Assembly (NCBI RefSeq): GCF_004000945.1
Contig: NZ_BIMF01000003.1
Span: 248,001 to 312,000 of the forward strand
Origin: Paenibacillus lautus NBRC 15380
Lineage (GTDB): Bacteria > Bacillota > Bacilli > Paenibacillales > Paenibacillaceae
Direction of reading: 5' to 3'
Length of the DNA: 64,000 bases
Below, one piece after another: positions 26,248-35,411 of this stretch (positions are counted from its first letter, which is position 1; each line of letters opens with the position of its first letter). The position numbers and the translations under genes were made by a program. The notes below the pieces were generated by a model that was not told where the DNA came from, did not search any database, and saw only the letters and a list, made by a program, of their open reading frames with translations.

Positions 26248-27177
26248 TTATTTCTTCTGTTTAGGATCTAGTGCGTCCTGTAACCCGTCCCCAAATACAT
26301 TAATTGCAATAACGGTTGTGAATATAGCGACTCCAGGCGGAATCCATAACCAAGGATGCTTCTCGAAATCAATTAAATTGTTTGCCGCATCAATCATATT
26401 CCCCCATGTCGGTGTCGGCGGCATGACGCCTAGCCCGAAGAAGCTGAGCACGGATTCGCTTAAAATAGCGCCTCCAATGCTCAAGGTGGCCACCACAATG
26501 ATGAGCGGAATGAGATTGGGCACCAGATGGTGAAACAGCTTCCGGCTGTCCCGCAGTCCCAGAACAATGGCTGCCTGCATGAATTCGCGTTCGCGGAGAC
26601 TAAGCATCTGTCCCCGGACAAGCCTGGCTAATCCGGGCCAGCCCACAAAGCTAAGCATGAGCATAACGATATACATCCGGTAATCCGTTGGCACCTTCCA
26701 ATCGGACAGCAGTGCGCCCATGATAAACAGGATGGGCAGGCTGGGAATCGTCAATAGCAAATCAGCAATGCGCATAATGATTTGGTCGACGATCCCGCGA
26801 TAATATCCTGCTATCGCACCGAGCAATGTGCCGATAAACACAGATAACATCATCGATGCCAATCCGACGGTTAATGAGATCCGTCCCGCTTGCAGCAGTC
26901 GAGTCAAGACGTCTCGGCCCAGCAGATCGGTCCCCAGCCAATGTTTCAGGCTCGGTGCCTCGTACGACTCGGCCATATTGATCTTCCCGTCGGTGTACGG
27001 CGAGAAGATCGGGCCGATGAAACAAAATACAAACATGAAGACAATAAAAATCAAGCCAGACACGGCTAATTTATTTTTGCGGATTCGGCGCAGGGATTGG
27101 CGCCATAGGGATGAACGGGATTGTGAAGCCCCTCTGGCTTCCGACAGCTCGGTTACTCCTCCGCTAAAGGATGACAT
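26248..27177 (-). CDS. oppC: Oligopeptide ABC transporter permease OppC-like
   Basis: Permease of 309 residues with the OppC_N segment at about 30-55 and five further membrane helices. The EAA loop for ATPase contact is REREFMQAAIVLGLRDSRKLFHHLVPNLI near 210-240 (shown in family form REFMQAAIVLG). The periplasm-side loop before helix 2 contains KHWLGTDLLGRDVLTRLLQAGR, the typical OppC/DppC motif. It follows oppB by 51 bases. Confidence 0.94.
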   Translation of the reverse strand: MSSFSGGVTELSEARGASQSRSSLWRQSLRRIRKNKLAVSGLIFIVFMFVFCFIGPIFSPYTDGKINMAESYEAPSLKHWLGTDLLGRDVLTRLLQAGRISLTVGLASMMLSVFIGTLLGAIAGYYRGIVDQIIMRIADLLLTIPSLPILFIMGALLSDWKVPTDYRMYIVMLMLSFVGWPGLARLVRGQMLSLREREFMQAAIVLGLRDSRKLFHHLVPNLIPLIIVVATLSIGGAILSESVLSFFGLGVMPPTPTWGNMIDAANNLIDFEKHPWLWIPPGVAIFTTVIAINVFGDGLQDALDPKQKK

Positions 27178-27228
27178 GGACTTTCCCCCTCGTCTGACAG
27201 AACTTAAGTGATCATGCTTGGCAGAATG

Positions 27229-28182
27229 CTATAATCGAACCCGGGGATCCGCGGCGTGATATAAGACATCGGAAATGAGTGTCCCGATGACCGTCAATAT
27301 GGCGATAAACATCGTGAAGCCCATAAGCAGCGGGTAGTCCCGGACCGTAAAGGATTGCATATATAACTGACCGATCCCAGGCCAGTTAAATATCTTCTCG
27401 ATAATCAACGAACCCCCGAACAGACCCGGAAGCTCGAATCCCACGAGCGTAATTGCCGGCAGCATGGCATTGCGCAGCGCATGCTGGAACAGCACCTTCT
27501 TTTCCTTTACCCCTTTGGCTCTTGCCGTCCGGATATAATCCTGACGGATGACCTCCAGCATGTTACTGCGGAAATATCTCGTCAGCGAGCCGACACCCAG
27601 AAGCACCATTACAACCACGGGCAGAGTCATATGATGAATGACTTCCTTGGCATAAGCCCAGCCCGTTGCATTGCTGCCTGTCGTAACCATGCCGCCGGGC
27701 GGTAACCATTTCAAATCGACGGCCAACACCTTAATCAGAAATAGTCCGACGAAAAATGACGGGATCGACATCGCGGCAAATACAAAAATCATGACAAGTG
27801 TATCGAACCATGAATACTGTTTATAAGCGGATATCACCCCGATAATAACAGCCAGCAGCCAAGTGAAAAAGGTGGATGTCGCCGCCAACAGAAACGAATT
27901 CCAGATGTATTGATTAAACAATGTCAATACGGGCTTCTGCTGGGCTAGCGAATAACCGAAATTACCTTGCAGCGCGTTTTTCACCCATGTCAGGTAACGC
28001 TCCACTAGTGGTTTATTGAAGCCATAAATCTCACGAAGCTCGGCTTTGCGCTCTGCCGTCAGCTTCATGTTGTTCGAGATGAAATCTCCTGGCGTCAACG
28101 CGTAGAGAACAAAGATAAGAATCGAAGCCGCCAGTAGAATCAGAATCATATAGATGCTGCGCCGAAGTAAGTACGTGCCCAT
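27229..28182 (-). CDS. oppB: Oligopeptide ABC transporter permease OppB-like
   Basis: Permease of 317 residues with six membrane helices, beginning TYLLRRSIYMILILLAASI. Family marks are ALTPGDFISNN after helix 1 (the binding-protein contact loop), the EAA loop QDYIRTARAKGVKEKKVL and the end DVLYHAADPRVRL, identical in style to OppB/DppB. AAGGAG precedes the ATG. It starts 10 bases after the binding protein stop codon. Confidence 0.94.
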   Translation of the reverse strand: MGTYLLRRSIYMILILLAASILIFVLYALTPGDFISNNMKLTAERKAELREIYGFNKPLVERYLTWVKNALQGNFGYSLAQQKPVLTLFNQYIWNSFLLAATSTFFTWLLAVIIGVISAYKQYSWFDTLVMIFVFAAMSIPSFFVGLFLIKVLAVDLKWLPPGGMVTTGSNATGWAYAKEVIHHMTLPVVVMVLLGVGSLTRYFRSNMLEVIRQDYIRTARAKGVKEKKVLFQHALRNAMLPAITLVGFELPGLFGGSLIIEKIFNWPGIGQLYMQSFTVRDYPLLMGFTMFIAILTVIGTLISDVLYHAADPRVRL

Positions 28183-28192
28183 GATGTACTCC

Positions 28193-29935
28193 TTACTTCA
28201 GGGACCATTCCGGCAGGCTCGCGGCAATGCCCCGGAACGGATTTACCTTGAAGCCCTCGAGACGGCCATTATAGGCGATGACCGATTTGCCATAACTCGT
28301 GAAGATATATGGAAGATCGTCATTCAGCACTTGATACAGCTCGTGATAAATTTTCTTGCGCTCCTCAATATCGGTCGTTTCCAGACCACGGGCATACAGC
28401 TCTTTCACCTTCGGATTGTCATACCCCTTCACTTCGCCGTTCACGAAGGCTACCACGCCATCAGCCGGATCCGTCAGAAGCGGTGTTGAGAATGCGGCGA
28501 AGTCATAATCTCCGCTCTCAACCTTGGCAACGAGAGAATTGAAATCGGCGAACTGCTCAGGCTCGAATTTCACGCCGATAGCTGCGTAATTTTCTCTGGC
28601 CACAGCGATGAATATATCCGTGGACTGCCTTTTAGAGCCGAGGAAATGAATGGTGAGCTGCTTTCCATCCTTCTCCCGAATTCCGTCGGCACCAACGGTC
28701 CAACCGGCCTCCTCCAGCAACGCGATCGCTTTTTCAGGATTGTACTCGTAAGGATTAATTCCTTCTTCCGTATAAGACCAAGAGATCGGGGATGTCGGAA
28801 TATTGGCCAGCGTGGCTGCCCCTTGATTGGAATCCACATAGATCGTCTGGCGATCCAATCCGTATGTCAGCGCCTGACGCACTTTCTTATCCTTAAGCGC
28901 TTCATGCTCCAGATTCAACTGAATGAATCCATAATTGCTCGGTGTGTAGGGGACCAGATTCAGGAATCCGAGACCCTTCAGCTTATCCAGGTTGTCTTGT
29001 GTGGCCTGGAAGCTACCGTAATCCTGCTCGCCCGTTTCAATGAACTGCCATGTGTCGCCTTCCGTTGTTTTGTATATAAAACGTTCAAGCTTCGGCTTTC
29101 CCTTATAGTAATGTTCATTAGCGACAAACCGGACTTCTTGCCCTGGAATGAATTTATCCAGCTTGTAAGGTCCGCTTCCTACGGGAGTCGCATGGAGGTT
29201 CTTGATATATTCAAGCTCACCGAATTTATAATCATTGCCATAGTAGGCTTTGGAGAGAATATCGGAACCCAGTGTAAGCAAAGCGGTTGCATTCGGCTTC
29301 TCCAGCGTTACGGAGATCGTGGAAGGATCCTTAATCTGAATACCGGGGATGCTCTCGGCTTTACCGGCTTTGTAATCCTGACCGCCTTTAACGCCGATGG
29401 AAGTCAGGTCCGTGCCGCCGTCATAGGCTTTATCATGGAGGAGCGTCCATGTAAAGGCTACATCTTCCGTTGTTAGCGGAGATCCGTCACTGAATTTGAC
29501 ATCTTTTCTTAAATGGAACGTGTATGTAAGCTGGTCCTCTGAAACTTCCCATTTCTCAGCAAGATCCGGAACAGGAACGCCTTGGTCGTCTACAGTCACT
29601 AGGGATGCGTAGAGCAGGGAAGACACGTTGCCGTCATAGCCTGTCTGATGAAAATACGGGGTAAACGCCCCGCTTGGATCAGTCAGTCCAACAATTACCG
29701 TATCGGTCCGCTCCTTGGCCGAACCTGGGAGTTTGGATAAATCCGATGCGAGCACCGGCTCCGATAATCCAGCACTCACCGGGGTCTTTGCGTTCGCCCC
29801 TGTTTGATTCTGTCCACTCACCTGACTGCCGTTCCCTTGGCTCGACTCCACCGCAGCAGGTTCGCTTGAGCAACCCGATACCAGCAAAGTCCCCACCATC
29901 ACGAGAGATAATAGTATTGATTTCCCCGTTCTCAT
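28193..29935 (-). CDS. oppA: Oligopeptide-binding lipoprotein OppA-like
   Basis: Extracellular solute-binding protein family 5, 580 residues. A lipoprotein signal with lipobox LVSGC puts Cys22 as the lipidated residue, followed by a Ser/Gln/Gly-rich linker. The SBP_bac_5 domain runs from about 75 to the end: GAFTPYFHQTGYDGNV, VTVDDQGVPVPDLAEKW, TYTFHLRKDVKFSDGSPLT, VGSGPYKLDKF. First gene of the A-B-C-D-F operon, transcribed from the promoter at 30005-30033. Whether it takes peptides, nickel or signal peptides cannot be decided from sequence. Confidence 0.94.
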   Translation of the reverse strand: MRTGKSILLSLVMVGTLLVSGCSSEPAAVESSQGNGSQVSGQNQTGANAKTPVSAGLSEPVLASDLSKLPGSAKERTDTVIVGLTDPSGAFTPYFHQTGYDGNVSSLLYASLVTVDDQGVPVPDLAEKWEVSEDQLTYTFHLRKDVKFSDGSPLTTEDVAFTWTLLHDKAYDGGTDLTSIGVKGGQDYKAGKAESIPGIQIKDPSTISVTLEKPNATALLTLGSDILSKAYYGNDYKFGELEYIKNLHATPVGSGPYKLDKFIPGQEVRFVANEHYYKGKPKLERFIYKTTEGDTWQFIETGEQDYGSFQATQDNLDKLKGLGFLNLVPYTPSNYGFIQLNLEHEALKDKKVRQALTYGLDRQTIYVDSNQGAATLANIPTSPISWSYTEEGINPYEYNPEKAIALLEEAGWTVGADGIREKDGKQLTIHFLGSKRQSTDIFIAVARENYAAIGVKFEPEQFADFNSLVAKVESGDYDFAAFSTPLLTDPADGVVAFVNGEVKGYDNPKVKELYARGLETTDIEERKKIYHELYQVLNDDLPYIFTSYGKSVIAYNGRLEGFKVNPFRGIAASLPEWSLK

Positions 29936-30004
29936 AGAACTTCTCCTCCATCTCTTATACCTAAATTCCGATCAATTAAGTTTGTTTTATGATCGATAAT
30001 CCAT

Positions 30005-30033
30005 ATTATAGAAACGTAATTCGGTTCTGTAAA
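30005..30033 (-). promoter_or_regulatory. Strong sigma-A promoter of the opp operon
   Basis: On the minus strand TTTACA (30028-30033), 17-base spacer, TATAAT (30005-30010). The start codon of oppA is 70 bases downstream of the -10 box. Confidence 0.7.
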
Positions 30034-30041
30034 TAGAGAAC
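30024..30041. promoter_or_regulatory. Candidate operator GTTCT-N8-AGAAC over the -35 box
   Basis: GTTCT (30024-30028) and AGAAC (30037-30041) form a dyad with an 8-base spacer covering the -35 box of the opp promoter. The size suits a winged-helix dimer, and an ArsR-family gene lies next door, so binding by that regulator is plausible. Confidence 0.45.
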
Positions 30042-30086
30042 TGATATTTTTTTCTCTCTAAACAGAAATATTTTTAAAATAAATAA

Positions 30087-30127
30087 CAAAAGAACCACTT
30101 CTCCCGTAGGAAAAATGGTTCTTTTGT
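30087..30127 (-). terminator. Terminator of the ArsR-family gene
   Basis: ACAAAAGAACCA (30087-30098) is the exact complement of TGGTTCTTTTGT (30116-30127), giving a minus-strand stem ending in TTTTGT. It separates the regulator from the opp promoter. Confidence 0.75.
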
Positions 30128-30149
30128 CCGACATAACACAAAAACGATG

Positions 30150-31061
30150 CTAATTCTGCAGTATATATTGTTTTAACGTACGATGAATTTCATCGAGTTG
30201 TTTGGACCTTAAACTGTAATAAACCAATGTCTCACCTTCAAAATGTGCATAGATCAGTCCGGCGCTCCGCAATTTCGAGAGATGATCATGCGTGATTCCT
30301 TTGGACAGCTTGAGGTATCGGACAATCTCGATGAAGGAACGCGGGCCTTGCTGCAAATATCTTAATATTTTCAAGCGGCTCTGTTCCCCGAGACAACGGA
30401 TAATCCGCAAATCATGCGGAGGCAGATTCTCCTCTTCCCCTAAATAAATCCTGGATGAATAGTGGCATATCAAGGTAGAGCTATAGTCGCTTATCACATT
30501 CATAGGCTGAAAGTGATATTGAGGAATGAAGATAATCCGCTCAAGAGCGGCGGTTTCTCTAAACATCATGCCGTTGGTCGTTTCATCCATGAATGCCTCG
30601 GCTGTCATCTGCAATGCGGCAGCGGACCTCTCTTCGGCTACCGCCTCGAGCGAGGATAGGATCCGGGGATTCACTGAACTGAAATACTGGTCATTCCACA
30701 AGCTCAGCCGGGACAAAAGCTGGGACCGGAACTCCCCCATGTTCGCCGGAAATTGGGTCACGCACTCCGACATCAGCTCGAACATATCTCCTATCGTCAA
30801 CCCCTCAAGCCATGCCAAAAACTTTGGCAGTGATTGATAATCAGGACTCAGCAAAGCCAGCAGATAAGCATGCTTCCAATCGGCATTAACCTCCATTGTA
30901 TCCAGCTCGGCTGCAAATGATGGGGTCAACCGGCTGCGTGTTTCCTTCGCCCATGAAGATGACAGATCGATTTTTTTATGGGACTTGCGGCAAATATAAG
31001 TATGGAGACTGTTAAAGAATTCATACACTGGCCCAAATCTGACTTCCAGTCGACAGTCCAA
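30150..31061 (-). CDS. ArsR-family winged-helix regulator with a long N-terminal domain
   Basis: Transcription regulator of 303 residues. The C-terminal 85 residues are an ArsR-type HTH: DLRIIRCLGEQSRLKILRYL, then SFIEIVRYLKLSKGITHDHLSKLRSAGLI as recognition helix region. The N-terminal 200 residues form an alpha-helical domain of the DUF5937 type that replaces metal-binding residues; no CXC metal motif is present. Start: AAGGAG lies 9 bases before TTG 31061; a TTG at 31079 overlaps that site. It is transcribed toward the opp operon and probably controls it. Peptides or a cell-density cue are possible ligands, but that is speculation. Confidence 0.85.
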   Translation of the reverse strand: MDCRLEVRFGPVYEFFNSLHTYICRKSHKKIDLSSSWAKETRSRLTPSFAAELDTMEVNADWKHAYLLALLSPDYQSLPKFLAWLEGLTIGDMFELMSECVTQFPANMGEFRSQLLSRLSLWNDQYFSSVNPRILSSLEAVAEERSAAALQMTAEAFMDETTNGMMFRETAALERIIFIPQYHFQPMNVISDYSSTLICHYSSRIYLGEEENLPPHDLRIIRCLGEQSRLKILRYLQQGPRSFIEIVRYLKLSKGITHDHLSKLRSAGLIYAHFEGETLVYYSLRSKQLDEIHRTLKQYILQN

Positions 31062-31122
31062 TGGCTGCACTCCTTCCAATGGTTATCTTATCGTCCAGCA
31101 CATCTCGCTATTGGTTGTTTCA

Positions 31123-31755
31123 TCATTTAACGCGTGCCAGGATCAGCCCGTCATAAGCAGGCAGCAGCGTGCTGACCAGCCTCTTGTCCGTCGCGATGAC
31201 TTCATTAAACCGGCGTACCGCTTGAACCGAAGGACCGTTCTTCTCCGAGTTTAGCGTTCTGCCGCGCAAAAAGCAGTTGTCCCCGGCAATAAGGGCACCC
31301 GGATTCGCAAGCTCCATGGCATAATCCAAATATAGAGGATAGTTCTCCTTATCTGCATCAATAAAGAAAAAATCGAAGGTCCGTCCTTCCTGCTTCAACG
31401 CTGCCAAACTGTCCGCAGCCGGCCCGATCCGGTACTCCACCCGATCCTGGAATCCGGCCTTCTCCAAATGCGTGCCTGCAAGCTCTGCGTATTCTTCCTT
31501 CAGCTCGAGTGAGGTGAGCTTGCCGTCCGCAGGAAGTCCTCGGCACAGACAGATTCCGCTATAGCCGCCAAGGGCGCCGATTTCGAGAATATTCCTTGCG
31601 CCGGCTGTCTGGACCAGCATGGTCAGCAGTCGGCCGTATGCCGGTGCCACCGAAACCTCCGGCATCCCATGCTCGCGGATGGCCTCTATCACATACTGAA
31701 GCTCTTCATCTTCAGGGTATAATTGGTTAACATAATCATCAGGGGTCATAAGCAA
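31123..31755 (-). CDS. SAM-dependent O-methyltransferase (CCoAOMT-like)
   Basis: Class I methyltransferase of 210 residues in the Methyltransf_3 family. The SAM-binding glycine loop is ILEIGALGGYSGICL near 56-70, followed by LTSLELKEEYAELA (ribose-binding acid), FDFFFIDADKENYPLYLD (metal and catalytic Asp) and AGDNCFLRGR. Bacterial members methylate catechols or tRNA (TrmR group). Start TTG 31755 has GGAGG 8 bases before it; an ATG two codons later is the alternative. It lies 61 bases upstream of the ArsR-family gene, possibly cotranscribed. Confidence 0.9.
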   Translation of the reverse strand: MLMTPDDYVNQLYPEDEELQYVIEAIREHGMPEVSVAPAYGRLLTMLVQTAGARNILEIGALGGYSGICLCRGLPADGKLTSLELKEEYAELAGTHLEKAGFQDRVEYRIGPAADSLAALKQEGRTFDFFFIDADKENYPLYLDYAMELANPGALIAGDNCFLRGRTLNSEKNGPSVQAVRRFNEVIATDKRLVSTLLPAYDGLILARVK

Positions 31756-31827
31756 TGAAGCCGCCTCCTTTATCTTGATAAAATACGCTGTTTCCCGTTA
31801 AACCTAACGAGAACTATCATATGATAA

Positions 31828-31856
31828 TTGTCTTAGTCAATGCAATCGCCTATACT
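31828..31856 (+). promoter_or_regulatory. Sigma-A promoter of the THUMP methyltransferase gene
   Basis: TTGTCT (31828-31833), 17-base spacer, TATACT (31851-31856). A GGCGG-containing hairpin follows at 31871-31887. Confidence 0.6.
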
Positions 31857-31917
31857 ATATAGATTGAACCGGCGGCGACTATCGCCGTACACATGTTAAA
31901 TGGAGTTGACATCGTTA

Positions 31918-33066
31918 ATGCCTCGATTACAATTGATCGCGACGGCCCCGATGGGGCTGGAAGCCGTCGTTGCCCGCGAGTTGAAAGAGCTCGGGTACAC
32001 CGACATGGAAGTAGAAAATGGCAGAGTTACCTTTTCGGGTGACCTGATTGATATTTGCCGCTGCAATCTGTGGCTCCGGACGTCGGACCGTATTCTCGTC
32101 AAGATGGGTGAGTTTAAAGCCTTTACCTTCGACGAGCTCTTTGAAGGAACAAAAGCTCTTCCATGGGAGGAGTGGATTCCGGCGGATGGCGAGTTCCCTG
32201 TGGAAGGGCGTTCCCATAAATCGCAGCTTAGCAGCGTTCCCGCCTGTCAGGGCATCGTGAAAAAAGCAATCGTGGAGAAGCTGAAGCTCTCGCACCGTAC
32301 GGAATGGTTCCCCGAGGACGGCCCCCGTTATGTAGTCGAGGTTTCTCTCTTGAAGGATCGAGCCATACTGACCCTTGATACCACAGGACCAGCCCTTCAT
32401 AAACGCGGCTATCGCAAGCTGGTTACGGAAGCTCCGCTGAAGGAAACCATGGCTTCCGCTCTGCTGCAATTAAGCCGCTGGGGCCCCCATCGTCCGCTGT
32501 ATGACCCATGCTGCGGTTCGGGCACCATTCTGATCGAAGCCGCGATGATGGCCTGGAATATTGCTCCCGGCCTGCGCCGCTCGTTCCCGTCCGAGCATTG
32601 GGACATCATCGGAAATGACCTCTGGGAAGATGCGCGCGAGGAGGCTTTTGACGCGGTGAAGGACGATATTCCGCTGCATATCGCTGGAAGCGATATCGAC
32701 CCGAAAGCGATCGAAGTAGCCAAAGCCGCCGCCAAAAGCGCGGGACTTGCCGGCGAAATCGACTTTAAGGTCCTCCCTGCAGCCAAAGCCATACCTGAAG
32801 GTGAATATGGTTGTATCATCACCAATCCACCATATGGCGAACGGTTAAGCGAGAAAGAGGAGGTTGAACGTCTCATTCGCCAACTCGGATCCGTAACGCA
32901 TTCGCTCCCGACCTGGTCCTTCTTCGCACTCAGCCCGACCAAGCAATTTGAGCATTACTTCGGCCGCAAGGCGGATAAGCGCCGCAAGCTGTTCAATGGC
33001 CGGATCGAATGCCAGTATTATCAATACCTGGGCCCCTTGCCGCCGCGTAACAAATCGGTGGAATAA
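31918..33066 (+). CDS. THUMP-domain RNA (guanine-N2) methyltransferase, RlmL/YpsC-like
   Basis: Cytoplasmic 23S rRNA methyltransferase candidate, 382 residues. An N-terminal ferredoxin-like/THUMP region (LIATAPMGLEAVVARELKELGY to about 160, ending in ALHKRGYRK) is followed by UPF0020 methyltransferase: DPCCGSGTILIEAAMMAWN for SAM, GSDIDPKAIEVAKAAAKSAG, and the catalytic TNPPYGERL. Homologous to B. subtilis YpsC. Start ATG 31918 has GGAG 12 bases before it, and alignment of LIATAPMGLEAV with the family front supports it; ATG 31900 would add six residues. Confidence 0.93.
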   Translation: MPRLQLIATAPMGLEAVVARELKELGYTDMEVENGRVTFSGDLIDICRCNLWLRTSDRILVKMGEFKAFTFDELFEGTKALPWEEWIPADGEFPVEGRSHKSQLSSVPACQGIVKKAIVEKLKLSHRTEWFPEDGPRYVVEVSLLKDRAILTLDTTGPALHKRGYRKLVTEAPLKETMASALLQLSRWGPHRPLYDPCCGSGTILIEAAMMAWNIAPGLRRSFPSEHWDIIGNDLWEDAREEAFDAVKDDIPLHIAGSDIDPKAIEVAKAAAKSAGLAGEIDFKVLPAAKAIPEGEYGCIITNPPYGERLSEKEEVERLIRQLGSVTHSLPTWSFFALSPTKQFEHYFGRKADKRRKLFNGRIECQYYQYLGPLPPRNKSVE

Positions 33067-33088
33067 CGAAATGACGCTTCTTGCAAAC

Positions 33089-33111
33089 GCCGCCCTTGGG
33101 CGGCTTTTTTG
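33089..33111 (+). terminator. Terminator of the THUMP methyltransferase gene
   Basis: GCCGCCC/GGGCGGC stem with a TT loop, followed by six T. Confidence 0.85.
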
Positions 33112-33160
33112 CTGCATCGTCGTTTGATTTCATGCCGGGCCAAGCTATAATTAGAAAAGT

Positions 33161-33198
33161 GTCTATCGACGTTCTTGCATAGAGGACTGACCGCGTTT
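33161..33198 (+). repeat. Dispersed intergenic repeat, copy C
   Basis: Begins GTCTATCGACGTTCTTGCA and continues with AGAGGACTGACCGCGTTT. The first 12 bases equal copy A and the middle resembles copy B. It ends about 23 bases before the AAAGGAGG ribosome site of the LTA synthase-family gene, so it lies in that gene's leader or promoter. Confidence 0.6.
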
Positions 33199-33236
33199 CG
33201 AGAATGTTTTAGTTTTAGATAAAGGAGGATACCCAC

Positions 33237-35222
33237 GTGCTCTCATCCCCATCATGGAGCGATATCCGAAGCCGGGTCTCCAAAGGGCTGCATTACCGGT
33301 ACACCGCATATTTATTATTCCTTATCCTCATGATGTACAAGCTGGTCATGCTTGATCATCATCTCCATATTACCAACATGAAGCTGGATCAGGCCGATTA
33401 TGTGATTGCTGTCGGCTCACTCCTGCTGATATCCTTCTGGACCTTGTGGCTTCCGGCCAGAGGCCGTCTTGCGGCTTTAACTTTATTAAATCTCTTATGG
33501 ACGGGGATCCTGTACGCCGATTTGATTTATTACCGCTACTTCGATGATTTCATAACAGTGCCGGTGCTTATGCAGGCCGGACAGGTCGGTTCCCTCGGGG
33601 ATAGCATTCGTTCCCTGATTCATGCGTACGATCTGTTCTTTTTTATCGATTGGCTTATGGTTGTCCCATTTACCGCCGTCATGGTGTTCCGCAAACGGAG
33701 ATCCACCCTTGGAACCTATACACTCCCGGGGGAATACCGCCAGCATCGGCAGAGCCGGATCATTCGCCGGTTGGTAACAGGCACGCTTGTGTTCATCCTG
33801 GGCATGGTCATGACTTTCGTTCCTATCAAGAAAGCATCCAATACATGGGCCGTTGGCCTCTTTGAAGGCAATTGGTGGAATATTACGCTGTATAATGTGA
33901 CGGGACTGATCGGCTTTCACGGATATGATATCTACCGTTATGGACGAGATCATCTCGTGGGGCAGCCCAAGCTGGCGGAAGAGGAAATCAATCAGATCAA
34001 GGCATGGTTTGATGCCAAACGAATGGAGCCGTCCGGTGCGGACGCCTTGTTCGGCAAGTATAAAGGCAACAATGTCATCATGATTCAGACGGAGGCCTTT
34101 ATGAATTTTGTCATCGGCCAGTCGATCGGCGGGCAGGAAATCACCCCTAACTTCAACCGGTTGATGCAGGACAGTATGTATTTCAGCAATTTCTATCACC
34201 AAACCGGTCAAGGGCGAACGTCCGATGCGGATTTTGTCACCCACAGCTCCCTGCTTCCGCTGCCCACAGGTTCCGTATTTACGCGATATGCTGATCGCGA
34301 GTACGATACGCTTCCGGAGATTCTGAAAGAACAGGGTTATGGCGCAAACGTGTTCCATGCCTATGACAGCAGCTTCTGGAACCGGACCACGATGTACCGA
34401 GAGATGAATTACGACCGTTTTTACAGCAAGAAGGATTTTGAAATGAACGATGTGGAGGGATGGTCATTGAGCGACAAAGCGTTCTTCGCGCAATCGCTGG
34501 ATGAGATGAAAGGCATCAAGCAGCCCTTCTACTCCTTCCTGATCACGTTAACGAGCCATCACCCGTATTATGTCCCCAAGGATGCCGCGAAGCTGGATAC
34601 AGGGGCTTTCGAAGGCTCAATATTCGGGAACTATTTGCAATCGATCCACTATGTTGACGAAGCTTTCGGTCAGTTCGTCGAGCAGATGAAACAGCAAGGA
34701 CTGTGGGATAACACCCTATTGATCATCTATGGAGATCACGACAATTCGATCAAGGAAAAAGCGGACTATGAGAAATTCCTGGGACGAGAACTGAATGCGC
34801 TCGACATGGAGCAAATCATGAACCAGGTTCCCCTGCTCATCCACCTCCCTGATGGAGGGCATGCCGGAGTATATCCGGAGGCCGCCGGCATGATCAACGT
34901 GACGCCGAGCATCCTTCATCTTCTCGGTGTATCGGATGAGCCGTATTACTGGATCGGAAGCCATCTGTTTCAAGACAATCCGCGTCTGATTCCGCTGCGC
35001 AGCGGCGCATTCTCCGATGAGAAGGTGTTTTACCTGCCCACCGAGACGGCCGGACTTGAAGGGGGAACCTGTTACGATCTGACGACGCGTCAGCCAACTG
35101 ACATCCAGGCATGCCGTGACGGATATGATGAGACACAGGAGCAGCTGCGGATATCCGATCAAGTGATCACGTATGACCTGCTGAAGTTATTTAAAGCACA
35201 GGGTGAAGCGAATACCCGGTAA
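33237..35222 (+). CDS. LTA synthase family protein (sulfatase-like)
   Basis: Membrane enzyme of 661 residues with five N-terminal transmembrane segments (to about residue 195) and an extracellular sulfatase-type domain. Lipoteichoic acid synthases transfer glycerol phosphate from phosphatidylglycerol. Active-site residues are visible: Glu286 in IMIQTEAFMNF, nucleophile Thr328 in QTGQGRTSDADF, and the metal-binding IIYGDHDNS near 500. Start GTG 33237 with AAAGGAGG 8 bases before it. It could be the polymerase LtaS, a primase (YvgJ type) or a stress paralogue; sequence alone does not decide. Confidence 0.92.
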   Translation: MLSSPSWSDIRSRVSKGLHYRYTAYLLFLILMMYKLVMLDHHLHITNMKLDQADYVIAVGSLLLISFWTLWLPARGRLAALTLLNLLWTGILYADLIYYRYFDDFITVPVLMQAGQVGSLGDSIRSLIHAYDLFFFIDWLMVVPFTAVMVFRKRRSTLGTYTLPGEYRQHRQSRIIRRLVTGTLVFILGMVMTFVPIKKASNTWAVGLFEGNWWNITLYNVTGLIGFHGYDIYRYGRDHLVGQPKLAEEEINQIKAWFDAKRMEPSGADALFGKYKGNNVIMIQTEAFMNFVIGQSIGGQEITPNFNRLMQDSMYFSNFYHQTGQGRTSDADFVTHSSLLPLPTGSVFTRYADREYDTLPEILKEQGYGANVFHAYDSSFWNRTTMYREMNYDRFYSKKDFEMNDVEGWSLSDKAFFAQSLDEMKGIKQPFYSFLITLTSHHPYYVPKDAAKLDTGAFEGSIFGNYLQSIHYVDEAFGQFVEQMKQQGLWDNTLLIIYGDHDNSIKEKADYEKFLGRELNALDMEQIMNQVPLLIHLPDGGHAGVYPEAAGMINVTPSILHLLGVSDEPYYWIGSHLFQDNPRLIPLRSGAFSDEKVFYLPTETAGLEGGTCYDLTTRQPTDIQACRDGYDETQEQLRISDQVITYDLLKLFKAQGEANTR

Positions 35223-35293
35223 CCGGGCCTACCGTTAGAAAATTCCCAATCTTATTTTAGCCTCTGATCACTGTTGACCAAGGCTGCTTTAAA

Positions 35294-35340
35294 CCAAAAC
35301 AAACCAGGCTGATCTTATCCATCGGCCTGGTTTGTTTTGG
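35294..35340 (+). terminator. Terminator of the LTA synthase-family gene
   Basis: CCAAAACAAACCAGGC pairs exactly with GCCTGGTTTGTTTTGG; the 3' half carries the T-rich tail. It also faces the convergent serine hydrolase gene. Confidence 0.75.
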
Positions 35341-35411
35341 GGGCTAGGCAGTGTCCGAACACGCACGCCAAGCTGCATTTATGAAGAGATCATCTTTTTC
35401 ACTGATTTATA

